A stretch of DNA of 64,000 nt, taken from positions 618,632 to 682,631 of the forward strand of contig NW_005434654.1 in the NCBI RefSeq assembly GCF_000315625.1. The letters run 5' to 3'. The notes beneath the pieces are model-generated. The model was given only the letters and a program-made list of their open reading frames with translations. It was not told the origin of the DNA and ran no database searches. Origin of the DNA: Guillardia theta CCMP2712 (lineage: Eukaryota; Cryptophyceae; Pyrenomonadales; Geminigeraceae). Made by a program: the position numbers and the translations under genes. Below, piece after piece: positions 46,401 to 55,989 of this stretch (the stretch's first letter is position 1; each line of letters opens with the position of its first letter).

Positions 46401-47128
46401 CTCTCTTCGTCTCACTCTTGTCAGGGTAAGCTCGGAGCTCTTCGTCCAACTTCGGACGGGCGATGGGCGCACATCACTTGTGCTCGCTTCCTCCCCGAGC
46501 TGAAAATCGGGCGCGACGAGATATCTGGGCTGGACCAGGTGACACGAGGAACTGCTCTTCGCGCCTCATCTTCTCCCTCAGCTGGATCGGTCGCGCTGGA
46601 GTCACGTCTGCTACCTCTGCGGCACCAAGTCGGGGTGGTGCTTGACATGCCAGGAGGAGACGTGCTTGAACCCCTTCCACGCGGGATGTGCGTTGAGGTC
46701 AACCAGGTGCTGCTCTGCCTCCTGCACGGCTCACGGGCTGCAGGTTGACCAAGAGATCTTTGAGCGCCGTCATGCCCTGGGATGCTGCTGGAGGGAAGGT
46801 GAGCTGCTCTACATTCCTCTGCTCGCGTGACGGATCTTCGCAAGATCTCGTGTGGAGGTCACCCCCGGAAAAAGTGACAGGGAGCTGGCGCCGGCTGTTC
46901 CGTAGCGAGAGAAGAGCTAGTGAAACGAGCTTGATCAACACGTACGCTGCTTGTCTGCCCTCCCTCTCCCTCCCTCTCCCTCCCTCTCTCTCCCTCTCCC
47001 CCAGGTCGTATCAGGGGCTTCATTCGCTTCTATCTCAGTCTACACCTGGGTCAGAATCAAGAGCGGCTTCAAGTCATCGCTTCTTGTCGTCATCCCGACT
47101 GGCTCGCGTTGGTGATCGGCTGCCCTGA
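43443..47128 (+). CDS. Chromatin-type protein: acidic repeat N-terminus, Tudor-like segment, extended PHD finger
   Basis: Exons 43443-44251, 44299-44438, 44492-45101, 45158-45275, 45322-45383 and 45424-45569 all close in phase; later exons are less certain. The N-terminal quarter is Glu/Lys/Gly/Met-rich, with M-D-H-S-H-E-S heptapeptide repeats (21-nt units, 43620-43697). Exon 4 (W-D-E-N-C-I-Y-M-G-V..W-Y-H-V-T-W-D-D-G) resembles a Tudor-type fold. Further on is a Cys-rich module (H-C-E-I-C-R-S-K..C-R-C-G-R). Then comes an extended PHD: S-C-A-L-C-P-Q|G-K-L-G-A-L-R-P-T..W-A-H-I-T-C-A-R-F-L-P-E (46290-46505), then W-S-H-V-C-Y-L-C-G-T..C-L-T-C-Q-E-E..F-H-A-G-C-A-L-R (46595-46695). This is the C2HC pre-PHD plus PHD layout of JADE/AF10/BRPF-type proteins. 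It probably reads histones in the nucleus. The C-terminus (to TGA at 47128) is tentative and overlaps an antisense exon. Confidence 0.7.
43620..43697 (+). repeat. 21-nt coding tandem repeat (M-D-H-S-H-E-S)
   Basis: Four near-perfect units of ATGGATCACTCACATGAGAK in frame in the PHD gene, with another copy at about 43485-43505. The flanks hold looser GAGGGGAAGG purine repeats coding Glu/Gly/Lys. Confidence 0.8.
46945..47004 (+). repeat. CCCTCTCCCT microsatellite in a short intron
   Basis: Tandem TCCCTCTCCC units from about 46959 to 47002 end in CCCAG. They look like an expanded polypyrimidine tract of an intron of the PHD gene (donor GTACGC at about 46941, acceptor at 47003-47004). Confidence 0.6.
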
Positions 47129-47290
47129 GTCGTCCAGGCCCGCGACCAAGGAGGAGGCGCCAGGGAAGGGCTTGGGAGCATCGACCTCGAAGGACCAGAC
47201 GTCTCCGGGGTTGGTGCTGCCTGTGTAGGTTTCAACCTTGTCCTCAGGCTTCGTCATGTTGTAAGGGATGAAGAAGTTAAGGTCCGCCAG
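47090..47290 (-). CDS. Terminal exon of an antisense gene, function unknown
   Basis: Minus-strand reading of 66 codons plus TGA (47090-47092): L-A-D-L-N-F-F-I-P-Y-N-M-T-K-P-E, T-Y-T-G-S-T-N-P-G-D-V-W-S-F-E and A-P-K-P-F-P-G-A-S-S-L. It has varied, protein-like composition. A preceding exon is suggested by an AG acceptor at 47291-47292 and by M-F-K-E-I-F-G-Y-H-K-Y-R further upstream (about 47370-47405), with a 77-nt intron that closes in phase 0. Starts beyond that are unclear. The last 39 bp overlap the proposed 3' end of the PHD gene on the other strand. Confidence 0.45.
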   Translation of the reverse strand: MADLNFFIPYNMTKPEDKVETYTGSTNPGDVWSFEVDAPKPFPGASSLVAGLDDSGQPITNASQSG

Positions 47291-47833
47291 CTGCCTCATG
47301 TCAGCTCGCAGCGAGAGGGTCAGGCAGTTTATACCATCTGCTGGTGATTTACTTCTCGACGCCTCACTCGGTATTTGTGGTAGCCGAAGATCTCCTTGAA
47401 CATCTGAGAAAACTTCAATCATGTTTCGCAACCCCTCTCCAATCCTCCTGTTGCCAAGGCAAGACAAGCATATCTTCACATTTGTCTTTCACTTTCATGA
47501 TTGATTTTTCGCCCTCTTCTCCTTTCTGTGCCTGCCCTGAGTTACCTGTAGTGCTTGTCTCTTTCCTCGACCTCCAGCACGTTTAACTCTCCCTCCCATT
47601 CCAAAGGCTACTCTTTCCTTCCCTTGCACTCCTTCGTGTGTCCCCAACCACCCTCCTGTCCCCTCCCTCCCCTCGTTCCCTACAACTGTACCCTCTCCCC
47701 ACCATCCCCTTCATCCCTCATACTCTACCTCACGACCACCCTCCCCACCTCCGCAGCTCCCTTCCACTTCCGCCGCAACCAACACAACCACCACCACAAC
47801 CTCCTCCTCCTCCTCATTTCTATTTTTCTATTT

Positions 47834-47881
47834 CATCACCATCACCATCATCACCATCATCATCATCATCACCATCATCAT

Positions 47882-47931
<50 letters not shown>

Positions 47932-47954
47932 CCACCACCACCACCACCACCACC

Positions 47955-47988
<34 letters not shown>

Positions 47989-47989
47989 T
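47834..47989. repeat. (CAT/CAC)n microsatellite, about 52 units
   Basis: 156 bp of CAT and CAC triplets followed by (CTG)4-5 at 47991-48004. Translated on the plus strand it gives poly-His, and on the minus strand Met/Val runs; neither frame has a credible gene around it. The flanks 47590-47820 are pyrimidine-rich. Confidence 0.9.
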
Positions 47990-48059
47990 ACTGCTGCTGC
48001 TGCTACTTCTACAACTGCTCTCCTCATCCTCCTCAGCCATGTGCCATTCGCCAAAAGTA

Positions 48060-48506
48060 ACACCGGAAGTTGAAATCCCACCCTTCCATCCAAATGAAGT
48101 ACCCCTACCCCCAATTTCAATAATAATATACACATATACCCTCATTTTGTATAACAAAAATACCCGTCATCACATCACCCCTACCCACCAATCAAGGTCC
48201 CTACCCTTCATGAACGACGATCATAACCTATTTCCGCTAGTCTTCACATTCACCCCTAGTTGTTTCTGTGTACCCCTACCTTCCCCCTAACCTTAATGGA
48301 AATATACCGGTACTTTAACTACTACCCCCTCCCCCTGTATCCCCAAGACTCCTTGATTTCCGACCTGAGCTGCGGGGTTTAGATTGGATTAGTTATGAAC
48401 CAAACCAATATTTTGGGGTAGGGTCCATTCGAGGTGATCAGGGGGGGTACATGTATCAAAACGAGGAGTCATGGAGGCATCGTCAGCGCTGATACAGAGG
48501 TGAAGC
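48060..48506. other. Intergenic C-rich/AT-mixed region
   Basis: No gene. Repeated CCCCTACC words (48100, 48180, 48210, 48260, 48275), with AT-rich interruptions. Confidence 0.45.
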
Positions 48507-48645
48507 GAGGAGGAGGAGGAGGAGGAGGACCAGGAAGGAGGAGGAGGACCAGGAAGGAGGAGGAGGAGGACCAGGAAGGAGGAGGAGGACCAGGAAGGAG
48601 GAGGAGGACCAGGAAGGAGGAGGAGGAGGAGGACCAGGAAGGAGT
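48507..48645. repeat. (GGA)n / GACCAGGAAGGA minisatellite
   Basis: A tandem array of GGAGGAGGA blocks broken by GACCAGGAAGGA units of 18-24 bp. It lies upstream of the coiled-coil gene at 48885. The strand asymmetry (purines on the plus strand) is complete. Confidence 0.85.
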
Positions 48646-48884
48646 GAATGGGGAAGGAGGAGAAAGCTGAAGACAGGTGGAACGCAAGAGGAGAGGGGTG
48701 GTCTGCTTGCCTTGAGGTCTGGTATCAGAGTGAGGAGAAGGGAGCAGACAAGCATAAGACACCAGTTGAAGGCAAGAGAACCAGACGATTGGCGTGTGCA
48801 AGGAGATGACGTTGAGATTGTATTTGCTGTTGAGGATCTCAGTTGATATCCTCGTGAAACGAGAAACCCTGCCAAGTCATAGTG

Positions 48885-49487
48885 ATGCTTGCCATGCCTG
48901 GCAGGAGTCGCCCTCGTCATGGTAAGTTCACAGCCGCCTTGCTCGGAGCATCCATCTGTCTCAATGCAATCCTTGCATTGTACTGCATTAACTTGCGCTT
49001 CATGGAGCCCCTAGCGTACGATCGCGGACAAGAGCTTGCTATGTTACAAAGGAAAGACCAGCAGCTGCTGGCCCAGCGAGCGGCGCTAGAGAAGACAACC
49101 AAGAGCCTGATAGAACAGAAGAATCAGCTGCTGCAACACTACAAGGAGACCGAGCACGTGGGCAAGAAACTACAAGCGTACAAGGATAAACTGAAGAAAG
49201 ACGCGGAGGAAGTGAAGAACGCCGAGGAGGCGGCAGAGATTTTGATGCAGCGACTGGCAAAGGCGCAGGGTGACACAGTTGCAGCGCAGTCAAAGCTGAA
49301 GGCGGAGAAGCAGAAGCTTGAGTCGGCAAAGAAGGAGCTGGGGAAGGTGGAGGAGCAGGAGAAGCAGCTCAAGCGATCGCAGAAGACGGACAGGCTTGTG
49401 CGAGCTCTTGAGTCAGACGGCAACAACCTGAGCTCCGAGGAGAGAGCTGAGCTTTGTCATGATTGTACATGTGTAAGATATTGCTAA
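48885..49487 (+). CDS. Membrane-anchored coiled-coil protein (200 aa)
   Basis: The N-terminus has basic residues (R-S-R-P-R-H-G-K) then one hydrophobic helix (A-A-L-L-G-A-S-I-C-L-N-A-I-L-A-L-Y-C, about residues 16-33), the layout of a type II signal anchor. From about residue 48 to 185 it is a continuous Lys/Glu/Ala/Leu-rich coiled coil (Q-L-L-Q-H-Y-K-E-T, A-E-E-A-A-E-I-L-M-Q-R-L-A-K). The C-terminus ends C-H-D-C-T-C-V-R-Y-C, with four close cysteines. No family recognised; golgin-like or ER tethers have this shape. A GTAAGT at 48920 resembles a donor but the frame stays open without splicing. It converges with the long minus-strand gene (73 bp). Confidence 0.7.
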   Translation: MLAMPGRSRPRHGKFTAALLGASICLNAILALYCINLRFMEPLAYDRGQELAMLQRKDQQLLAQRAALEKTTKSLIEQKNQLLQHYKETEHVGKKLQAYKDKLKKDAEEVKNAEEAAEILMQRLAKAQGDTVAAQSKLKAEKQKLESAKKELGKVEEQEKQLKRSQKTDRLVRALESDGNNLSSEERAELCHDCTCVRYC

Positions 49488-49560
49488 TGATAAATGGCGC
49501 GTGAGATCACGCGGGGACTGACGGAAGGAACTGTTGCCGCTGCTGAGTATCCTCGCTGTG

Positions 49561-52500
49561 CTATCGCATGGAATTCTTCAGCTTATCTCCCCATGTCTTC
49601 ATCTCCTCCATCGCACTGCTCCACGTCTGGTATGCAGTCACAGGCTCTCACTCCCCTTCCACCCCCTCACCCTCTCGTCTTCCTCCTTGGGATGCAGCAA
49701 ACGGCTGCGCAGCAGCTTGTTCTCCTCCTCCATCTTCTCCCATCTCGACCTGCTCTCCTCTCAGTCTCCCGCGTTGTCATGGGCTCAAAGGCACAAACGT
49801 GAGTCCTGAAGGGCTAGAGCGCGGACTTCCCGTCCCTCCCTCCTCCCATCTGCTGCCTGCCGTGGCTCTGCTGTACGTGAGCTCCTCTCGCTGCCTCCCG
49901 GGCTTAGAGGAAGCAGATGCAACAGTAGCATGCTTCATTCCCGACGCGTCTGCCGGCACCTTCCCACCCCCTCCCGCACTCTCCGCTCGTTCCTCCGCAG
50001 GCAGCAGAGGAGGAAGAGGATCTCGGAGCTTCATGTTGAAGAGGCGGAAAACTTCCTCGGTCCATTTGCGAGCTGTAAAGTTGGCATCCAGCACCTCGTT
50101 GAAGTCACTGTCAGTGTCCTTGCAGTCCTCTCCCCCTCTCATTTCCTCCTCTGCTCTTTTGTTGCCAACCCCCCCCCTCCCTCCGAGCATCTCCTGCTGT
50201 TGGTCTTTCAGCTTCATGTTGGCTCTTACAGGGAAGGACGAGGCTTCAGTCGAGCTCTCAGTGCCGAGCCAGGGAGACAGGAGGGACAACTTGTCGTCAT
50301 TTCCCTCCCGCAGCATCGCAGCCGCACGGCGAGCACACGCAACTTCTCGTTTCCTCCTCGCGAGAGTCTCCAGTGACTTGGAGATGACGGAGGAGAAGAC
50401 ACGAGAGGAGGAGGAGGAGGAGTCGCGCTTCATCGGTCTGCAGCCCATGATTCAGTGTCGCTCCTCTGCCAGCGTCTCTACCTTCTCGAGAACGACTGCT
50501 GAGGTCCCTTGCTGTCTCCGGATGACCGACAGGCCGCCGGCTCCTCCTCGTGGTCGAACGCTCGGAGGTGATCCCCGCTGCTGCGATTCATGCTGTGCAG
50601 GACCTGAGAGAGAAGGGGACGATGAGCGTGGCGAGGCCGTTGGGTCAACAAGTGCTGAGGGGGAGACGGGATGGAGGAAAGAGGAGAGAGTAGAACGGCG
50701 GGAGGGGAGAGGAGGAGAGGGAAGGGGGAATAGGGAGAGGAAACAGAGAGCAGAGAAGAAGGCAGAGGAAGAGAGGGAAGTTGGAGGAGAGAGGAGAGAG
50801 CACGGAATGGAAATGCTTGTTGACATGCCTGTGCGACGGATGAAAGGTCTGCACGCCCGAGGAGAAAGGCATGAGCACGTCGGGCAAGCTGCAAGGCGAC
50901 CTGCTTGCGATGGAGCAGCACATGCTCCGGGACTTCTCGTTCGTCTTCCTCTTCTCCATTCATCTTGTCACCATCTGACGACAATCCTTTCACAACGTGT
51001 CAAAACCTCCCGCGTGCATGTGGGAGGCAACAAGACCAGGTCGACGCACGCCTGCCTCATCATCTTCACCCACGTCCTCTTCGTCCTCCTCTTCTTCATC
51101 ATCGACCTCGCCCTCCTCCTCCGCTTTCAACTGGGTCCTTGTCTGCTCACCCGCCCTTGTGCTGGCAACGTCACCCTCCCCTTTCATCTCGTCATGCTGT
51201 CTCCGCATGTCTGCATGCACTAGAGCGGCGTCGGCAGCGCAGCGGGTCAGATCGTCGAGGAGCGAGCGAAGGCGGGAGAGGCGCGAAGACTCCTAGGTGA
51301 CAAGGTGAAGGGCAGAAGATCCCTCCTCTCTAGCTCCTCGCTCCTCCTCTCCCCATCCTCCTCTTGCTCCTCCCCTTCCCACCTTCCCTCTCTTACCTCC
51401 ATCAAATGTATCTGCCTTCGTTTCCTGTCCTCCTCTTCCTTCCCCTCTTGTTTTCCTCGCCTCAACGCACTGACGACCTGTTGACCATTGAGAAGGACGC
51501 GACAGAGAGAGAGGGAGAGGGGAGGACAGAGCAGGGAGTAGTGGGACTGACAGCCTCGTTGACAGCACGAGAAAGTTCTCTTGCAAATTGTTTCTCCAGC
51601 CTCGATCGCATCTCCATCTCAGAGATCTGTTGAGATATGGGTTAGAATTGGCGGAAAAGGTAAGGGACGTTAAAGTAAGGCAGGAGAGGAGGGGAGAGGA
51701 GAGGAGGCGGAGAAGAGGAGAGGAGGGCGGAAGAGAGGAGAGGAGAGGAGATTACAGGAGAGCAGGATCTTACTTGACATTCTTCCTCTGTTGCTTGCAA
51801 TCTCTCCAACAAGCTCGCCTGGACTTCCTTCAGCTTGTCCAGATCGGTGGAGAGAGCGTCGTTTTGATTCTGAGGAGCAGGAAAAGCAGGAGGAGCCGAG
51901 GATCGTCAGGGACGGGTCGAGCTCTCCATTTCCTCCTACCGCCAGTCTTGCGATATGATCTCGTTGCTCGTCGACGATGCTTCTCACCCAACTCTCTCGC
52001 TCCTTGAAGCCGCTCACAGATATCACCTGGTGCTCGCGCACGCAGGTCTTTACCCTCCTCATCTGCCAAGCTCCGGTGAAACGCAGTTGGCACTTCCTCC
52101 TCGTCTCTCTCCTCCCTCCTCCTTCCCTCCTCCCTTCCTCCCTCCCCCTGCCATCTGTTCTCCCTCCTCCTTCCCTCCTCCCTTCCTCCCTCCCCCTGCC
52201 ATCTGTTCTCCCTCCTTCCCTCCTCCCTTCCTCCCTCCCCCTGCCATCTGTTCTCCCTCCTCCTTCCCTCCTCCCTTCCTCCCTCCCCCTGCCATCTGTT
52301 CTCCCTCCTCCTCCCTCTCGTCACCTCCTCAGCGTGTATCAGCTTGATCACAAACTTCTCGAAGAGCAGCGACGTTGCTCGCCCCTTGTGCGCCTCCTCG
52401 TTCATGGCGAGCAGCCTTTCAGCTTTCTGCTGGATTCGTCACCTGCACGAGGAGCGAAGAGAAGCAGAGGACAGGACATGTGACGAGGCGGGGGGTGAGA

Positions 52501-55370
52501 GGAGGAGTCGGGGAGTGAGGAAGGAACTGGGGAAACTGGACTCGAACAGGCAGAGCAAGTTGGGAGGGAGGAGAGGGAAGGGAGAGGAGGAGGAGGAGGA
52601 GGAGGAGGAGAGGGAGGAGGGAGGAGGCGGGTTACTTCAGCGGCGATTCGAGTCTCTCTTTCCTTGATCGCAGCAGCTTTCTGAGACATCTCAAGCTCCT
52701 TTACGTATTCCTCAAGCTGAAGTTGATCAGCCAACTCGATCAGTTCCCTCCCTTGGTCTCCTCGCCCTCTTCATTATCTCCTCTCACTCTCTTCGCCATC
52801 CAGCCGCCTGCTCAACACGTCCTCTTGTTCTCTTCGCCCCTTCACCTCAGCTCCACACCAACTCACAAGCCACCTCGACCATTCATCTCGATCCTTTCTT
52901 CCACTCCACCACTTCCTACTTCCCCTCCTTCTCTTTGCCTCCTCCTGCATTCACCTTCGACTTTTCTTTCTGCTCCTGCCTCGCGCCCTCTCGCTTGTCC
53001 TCGTCGGATTTGTGTCTCTTCAACTCCTCCGAAAGTCTCTCGATCAGTTGTAAGTTCGTCTCGTGACGAGACTGAAGCGCCTGGGGATGTTCGAAGGTGA
53101 CAAGACGGAAAGGAGAGGGAGAGAAGGAAGCTAAGGCGAGGAGAAGATGTTTACAGAGGAGGAGGAGGAGGAGGAGGAGGAGGAGGAGGAGGAGGAGGAG
53201 GACCTGACACGCTTCTGTCAGCTGGAAGACTTTGTCCTCGTGTTCGTCAAAGGAAAGGATTCGTTTCACGTGACTTGTTTGGTTCGTGTTGTCGTGGAGC
53301 AGAGCTGCGAGGCTGGTCCGCAGCATCGCCTTGGAGCTTGCCTCCTGCACATCGTCAGCTGCAGGAGGGAGCAAGGGAATCTCACTTCTTCCTCCCGCGC
53401 GCCTTCATCCCATCCCGCAGCTACTGACGAGTAGGACGCGCACACATGGACTCGCATCTTCACGTGAGCAAGAGACGAGCTGAAAACTTCCAGCGGCAGC
53501 CACTCACGCACGTGCTGCTCCCGTCCGAGCGCCATCTGCTCCTAGTCTCAGACTTCCTCTGACACGCGAGGCCTCACCGTGGCGGAGGCGACGGCAATCT
53601 CTCGTCCTGCTCCATTCAGCCCACGTAGTGAGACCAAGATCGTGACATCTTGACCATCCAGTGGAATGCGCAGGCGCAAATGCTCGTCCGGCTGCATGAG
53701 GGTAAGACCGAGCTCCTCCTCCCTTGCCACGCTCAGTTCCTTGTCCTCTCTCTGCTCCTCTTCCAAGATCTCCATTCCTCTCTTCATTCCCTCGTTTACT
53801 AGTTCAAGGCTTCGCCTCCTTACCCTACTCTTTCCCTCAAGTCCGTCTCATGTCCTCGCTCGCACCTCTCCCTCGCTCAACTCTCCTCACCTCCTCGCCG
53901 TCTGTGGGGTTGATGTCGGGCTGACTAGCTCGCAGCTCGAAGTGCTCCAGCCAGGCATACTGCTCGGAGACCCGAGGGGAGGAGCAGGAACCAGCCTCAT
54001 CAATGTCAAAGAGGAGGACAGGAGGGCCAGTGGATCTCTGGGGAGGAAGAAGCAGGCGAGTAGGAGGCAAGTCGGAAGTGTCCAACTCCAGTCCTGCAGC
54101 AGCCGCATGGTCGACAGGAACGTCACATCCTTGCATCAAGACAGACAGAGAGAGAAAGGGATAGAAGAGCTCCTGCTCCATCAAACTATCAAGCTCATCG
54201 ATGCGAAGCTCGTCAATCTTCACTGCCCAGCACCTGCAAAGGAATGTCATCACCAACACATCATCATCATCATCATCACCACCACCACCACCACCACCAT
54301 CACCATCACCACCATCACCACCATCACCGCATCATCATCAACTACAACACAGCATCATCTGCATCATCATCTTCAGCAAATACGTGCTCTGTTCTTGCTT
54401 CATCGCACAGCTGAACGACCACGAGCTCCCATTCTCCTCTGTTTGACGTCTATGCGAGTCTTGGTCCAACCGCTCCGTTGGTGCATCCTCATCGCTTCCT
54501 TGAGGCAAGGAAGAGGAAGACGATTCCTCCCCTCCTGTCTCCCCCCCCTCCACACGCGTCACTCTCTAGCAACCTCACGGCAGGTCGCCATACCTCGCGA
54601 CAGCGTTCACGACTCTGGCAAGCTGACGATCCCGCAGCTTCCTGGTCCCCGTCTTGGGCTTCAACGCTTGTCTTGATGTTCTCGGAGCCGGCGAAGACAT
54701 GAACAGAGTGGTCATTGTTGATCAGGAGGAGGGGATCCTGCCGGAGAGTCAGAGTGAGGAATCTTCTGTGCCAGCAGAGCACTGACCTGTGTCACGCCAG
54801 GATGATTGCCTTCCGGCTCGAAAGCGAGGCAGAGCTGGGCCACTCGCGGGCTCATCCCATCCACCTTACGCGTCCTCCTCGTGATGTGCGACGTTTGAGC
54901 TGACAAGGGCAAAGGAAACGAGGGGTTGACAATCGGAGATACAGGAGGCATGTTTGAGTCTATCCTCCCATCAAAAGATTTCGACAAGATGTTAGTTTTC
55001 TCTTTGAGCAGTTCTCGCACGCAATCGTCCTGGTTGTTCAAGTCTCCTGCCAGGTTGATCTTGCTTCGGTTTATCCGTCTGTGCGTGTTCTGAAGGTTTA
55101 ATGCTTTATCCGCGTAAATCTTGAAAGGCCTTGCAAGCGTTTCAATCTCGTTGAAATCGTTTTCTCTTGCAAAACTGCTGCTTTGTGTTCTTTTCTCTCC
55201 AGTTACATTCTTGGAGAGATGGTGTATCTCGCTCTCTGCGGACAGAAACTCACTGAGCTAAAGTAAGTCTTTCGATCCTCCACACTCACCTGACCCGCTG
55301 CCGCGCGGGGACTCCATGAAAGATGAGGAGTGGCCGACACGCGAGGAGGAGTGATCAAGAGTTCTTGCAT
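49561..55370 (-). CDS. Long multi-exon coiled-coil protein with possible C2-like region, function unknown
   Basis: Some 20 exons read on the minus strand. Exon 1 is 55370-55290 (starting M-Q-E-L-L-I-T-P-P-R); a 32-nt intron leads in phase 0 to exon 2, 55257-54787. Later recognisable exons: H-S-V-H-V-F-A-G-S-E (about 54740-54600), P-V-L-L-F-D-I-D-E-A (about 54030-53900), L-R-L-R-I-P-L-D-G-Q-D-V-T-I-L-V-S-L (about 53800-53580), L-Q-S-R-H-E-T-N-L-Q-L-I-E-R-L-S-E-E-L (about 53080-52960), D-Q-L-Q-L-E-E-Y-V-K-E-L-E-M (about 52740-52630), L-D-K-L-K-E-V-Q-A-S-L-L-E-R-L-Q (about 51880-51775), I-S-E-M-E-M-R-S-R-L-E-K-Q-F (about 51630-51560) and V-F-S-S-V-I-S-K-S-L-E-T-L-A-R-R. The last exon ends M-K-T-W-G-D-K-L-K-N-S-M-R, stop TAG at 49561. 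Most of it is coiled coil; the beta-rich 53800-53400 part could be C2-like. Sharing a divergent promoter with CEP120 hints at a centriolar or ciliary role, which is inference. Its introns are packed with simple repeats. Confidence 0.65.
52104..52322 (-). repeat. 48-nt intronic minisatellite, four units
   Basis: The plus strand shows CTGCCATCTGTTCTCCCTCC at 52148, 52196, 52241 and 52289 (spacings 48, 45, 48), each in a pyrimidine-only background. On the minus strand it begins just after the exon ending I-K-L-I-H-A-E-E and sits inside one intron of the long coiled-coil gene. Confidence 0.85.
53155..53201 (-). repeat. (GGA)n microsatellite in an intron of the coiled-coil gene
   Basis: About 15 GGA triplets on the plus strand (TCC on the coding strand) directly after the exon ending L-T-E-A-C-Q. 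A similar (GGA)n lies at about 52586-52620 in another intron. Confidence 0.8.
54257..54345 (-). repeat. (CAT/CAC)n microsatellite in an intron of the coiled-coil gene
   Basis: CAT and CAC triplets over about 85 bp, between two exons of the minus-strand gene. Same composition as the larger array at 47834-47989. Confidence 0.8.
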
Positions 55371-55989
55371 GAAGTGAGAGAGGAGAGGAAGAGGAGGAGA
55401 ACGAGTCCATGATGGCACGACCTTCCCTCCCCTCGCCAATCAAAGCCATTCCTGTAGTGGCTCAATCAACACACCCCACCCCACCCCCTCTGTTTCCACT
55501 ACCCTGTTTCCATAATTGTAGTCATACTACCCCCTTGTACCCCTGCTGTCCCTCCCTAGCACCCACCCCTCCGACATGCGTTGGGGCTTATCTTGACTGC
55601 CCGTTTCAGAGTAACTAAACTCCGCTGAGCTAATCCACTCAGTCTCAAGTATCGTAACGGTTTCGTAACGCTACTCCCAGAGAATGGCGGGAAAATCATC
55701 GGAGGAAGGGGAGGACAGGGAAAGTTCGAGTCAGAATGGGGAAGGACAGAAGGAAATGCGGAAAGAGAAGGAGAGAAGCAGAGTAAACAAGCGCTGAGAA
55801 AAATGGTGGTGGAATTGAACATTATAGATTAATAAGAATGCCTATGCTTGACTGACAATAGTCTTGGAACAGCATCATGATCAGGCATAATCTGTATCTG
55901 TAGCATTCTGTCAGATTGTACTCTTGGTCCAAACTTGTAGCTCTAGCCTATGGTGACTGCTGAACATTTGAACAACCCTGTGCAGATGA
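55371..55989. promoter_or_regulatory. Divergent region between coiled-coil gene and CEP120
   Basis: About 620 bp that must carry the promoters of both genes. A C-rich section (55465-55580) holds CCACCCC, TTGTACCCC and a TTGTAGTCAT word like the one repeated at 38865-38997. No other gene is seen. Confidence 0.45.

Noticed and set aside
47555-48073. Poly-His frame and, on the other strand, Val/Met frame
   Set aside because: Entirely explained by the (CAT/CAC)n microsatellite and flanking pyrimidine tract.
49568-51223. Plus-strand open frame of 551 codons
   Set aside because: It lies antisense to well-formed coiled-coil exons of the minus-strand gene. Its translation is Ser/Pro/Arg-rich low complexity, created by the purine-rich complementary strand.
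53666-54676. Plus-strand open frame of 336 codons
   Set aside because: Antisense to several exons and a CAT/CAC intron of the minus gene; contains poly-Thr/His from the microsatellite and no domain.
55201-55265. Plus-strand exon-like reading Y-I-L-G-E-M-V-Y-L-A-L with a GTAAGT donor
   Set aside because: The minus strand here is a long exon that closes in phase with both neighbours. The plus reading has no supporting exon on either side.
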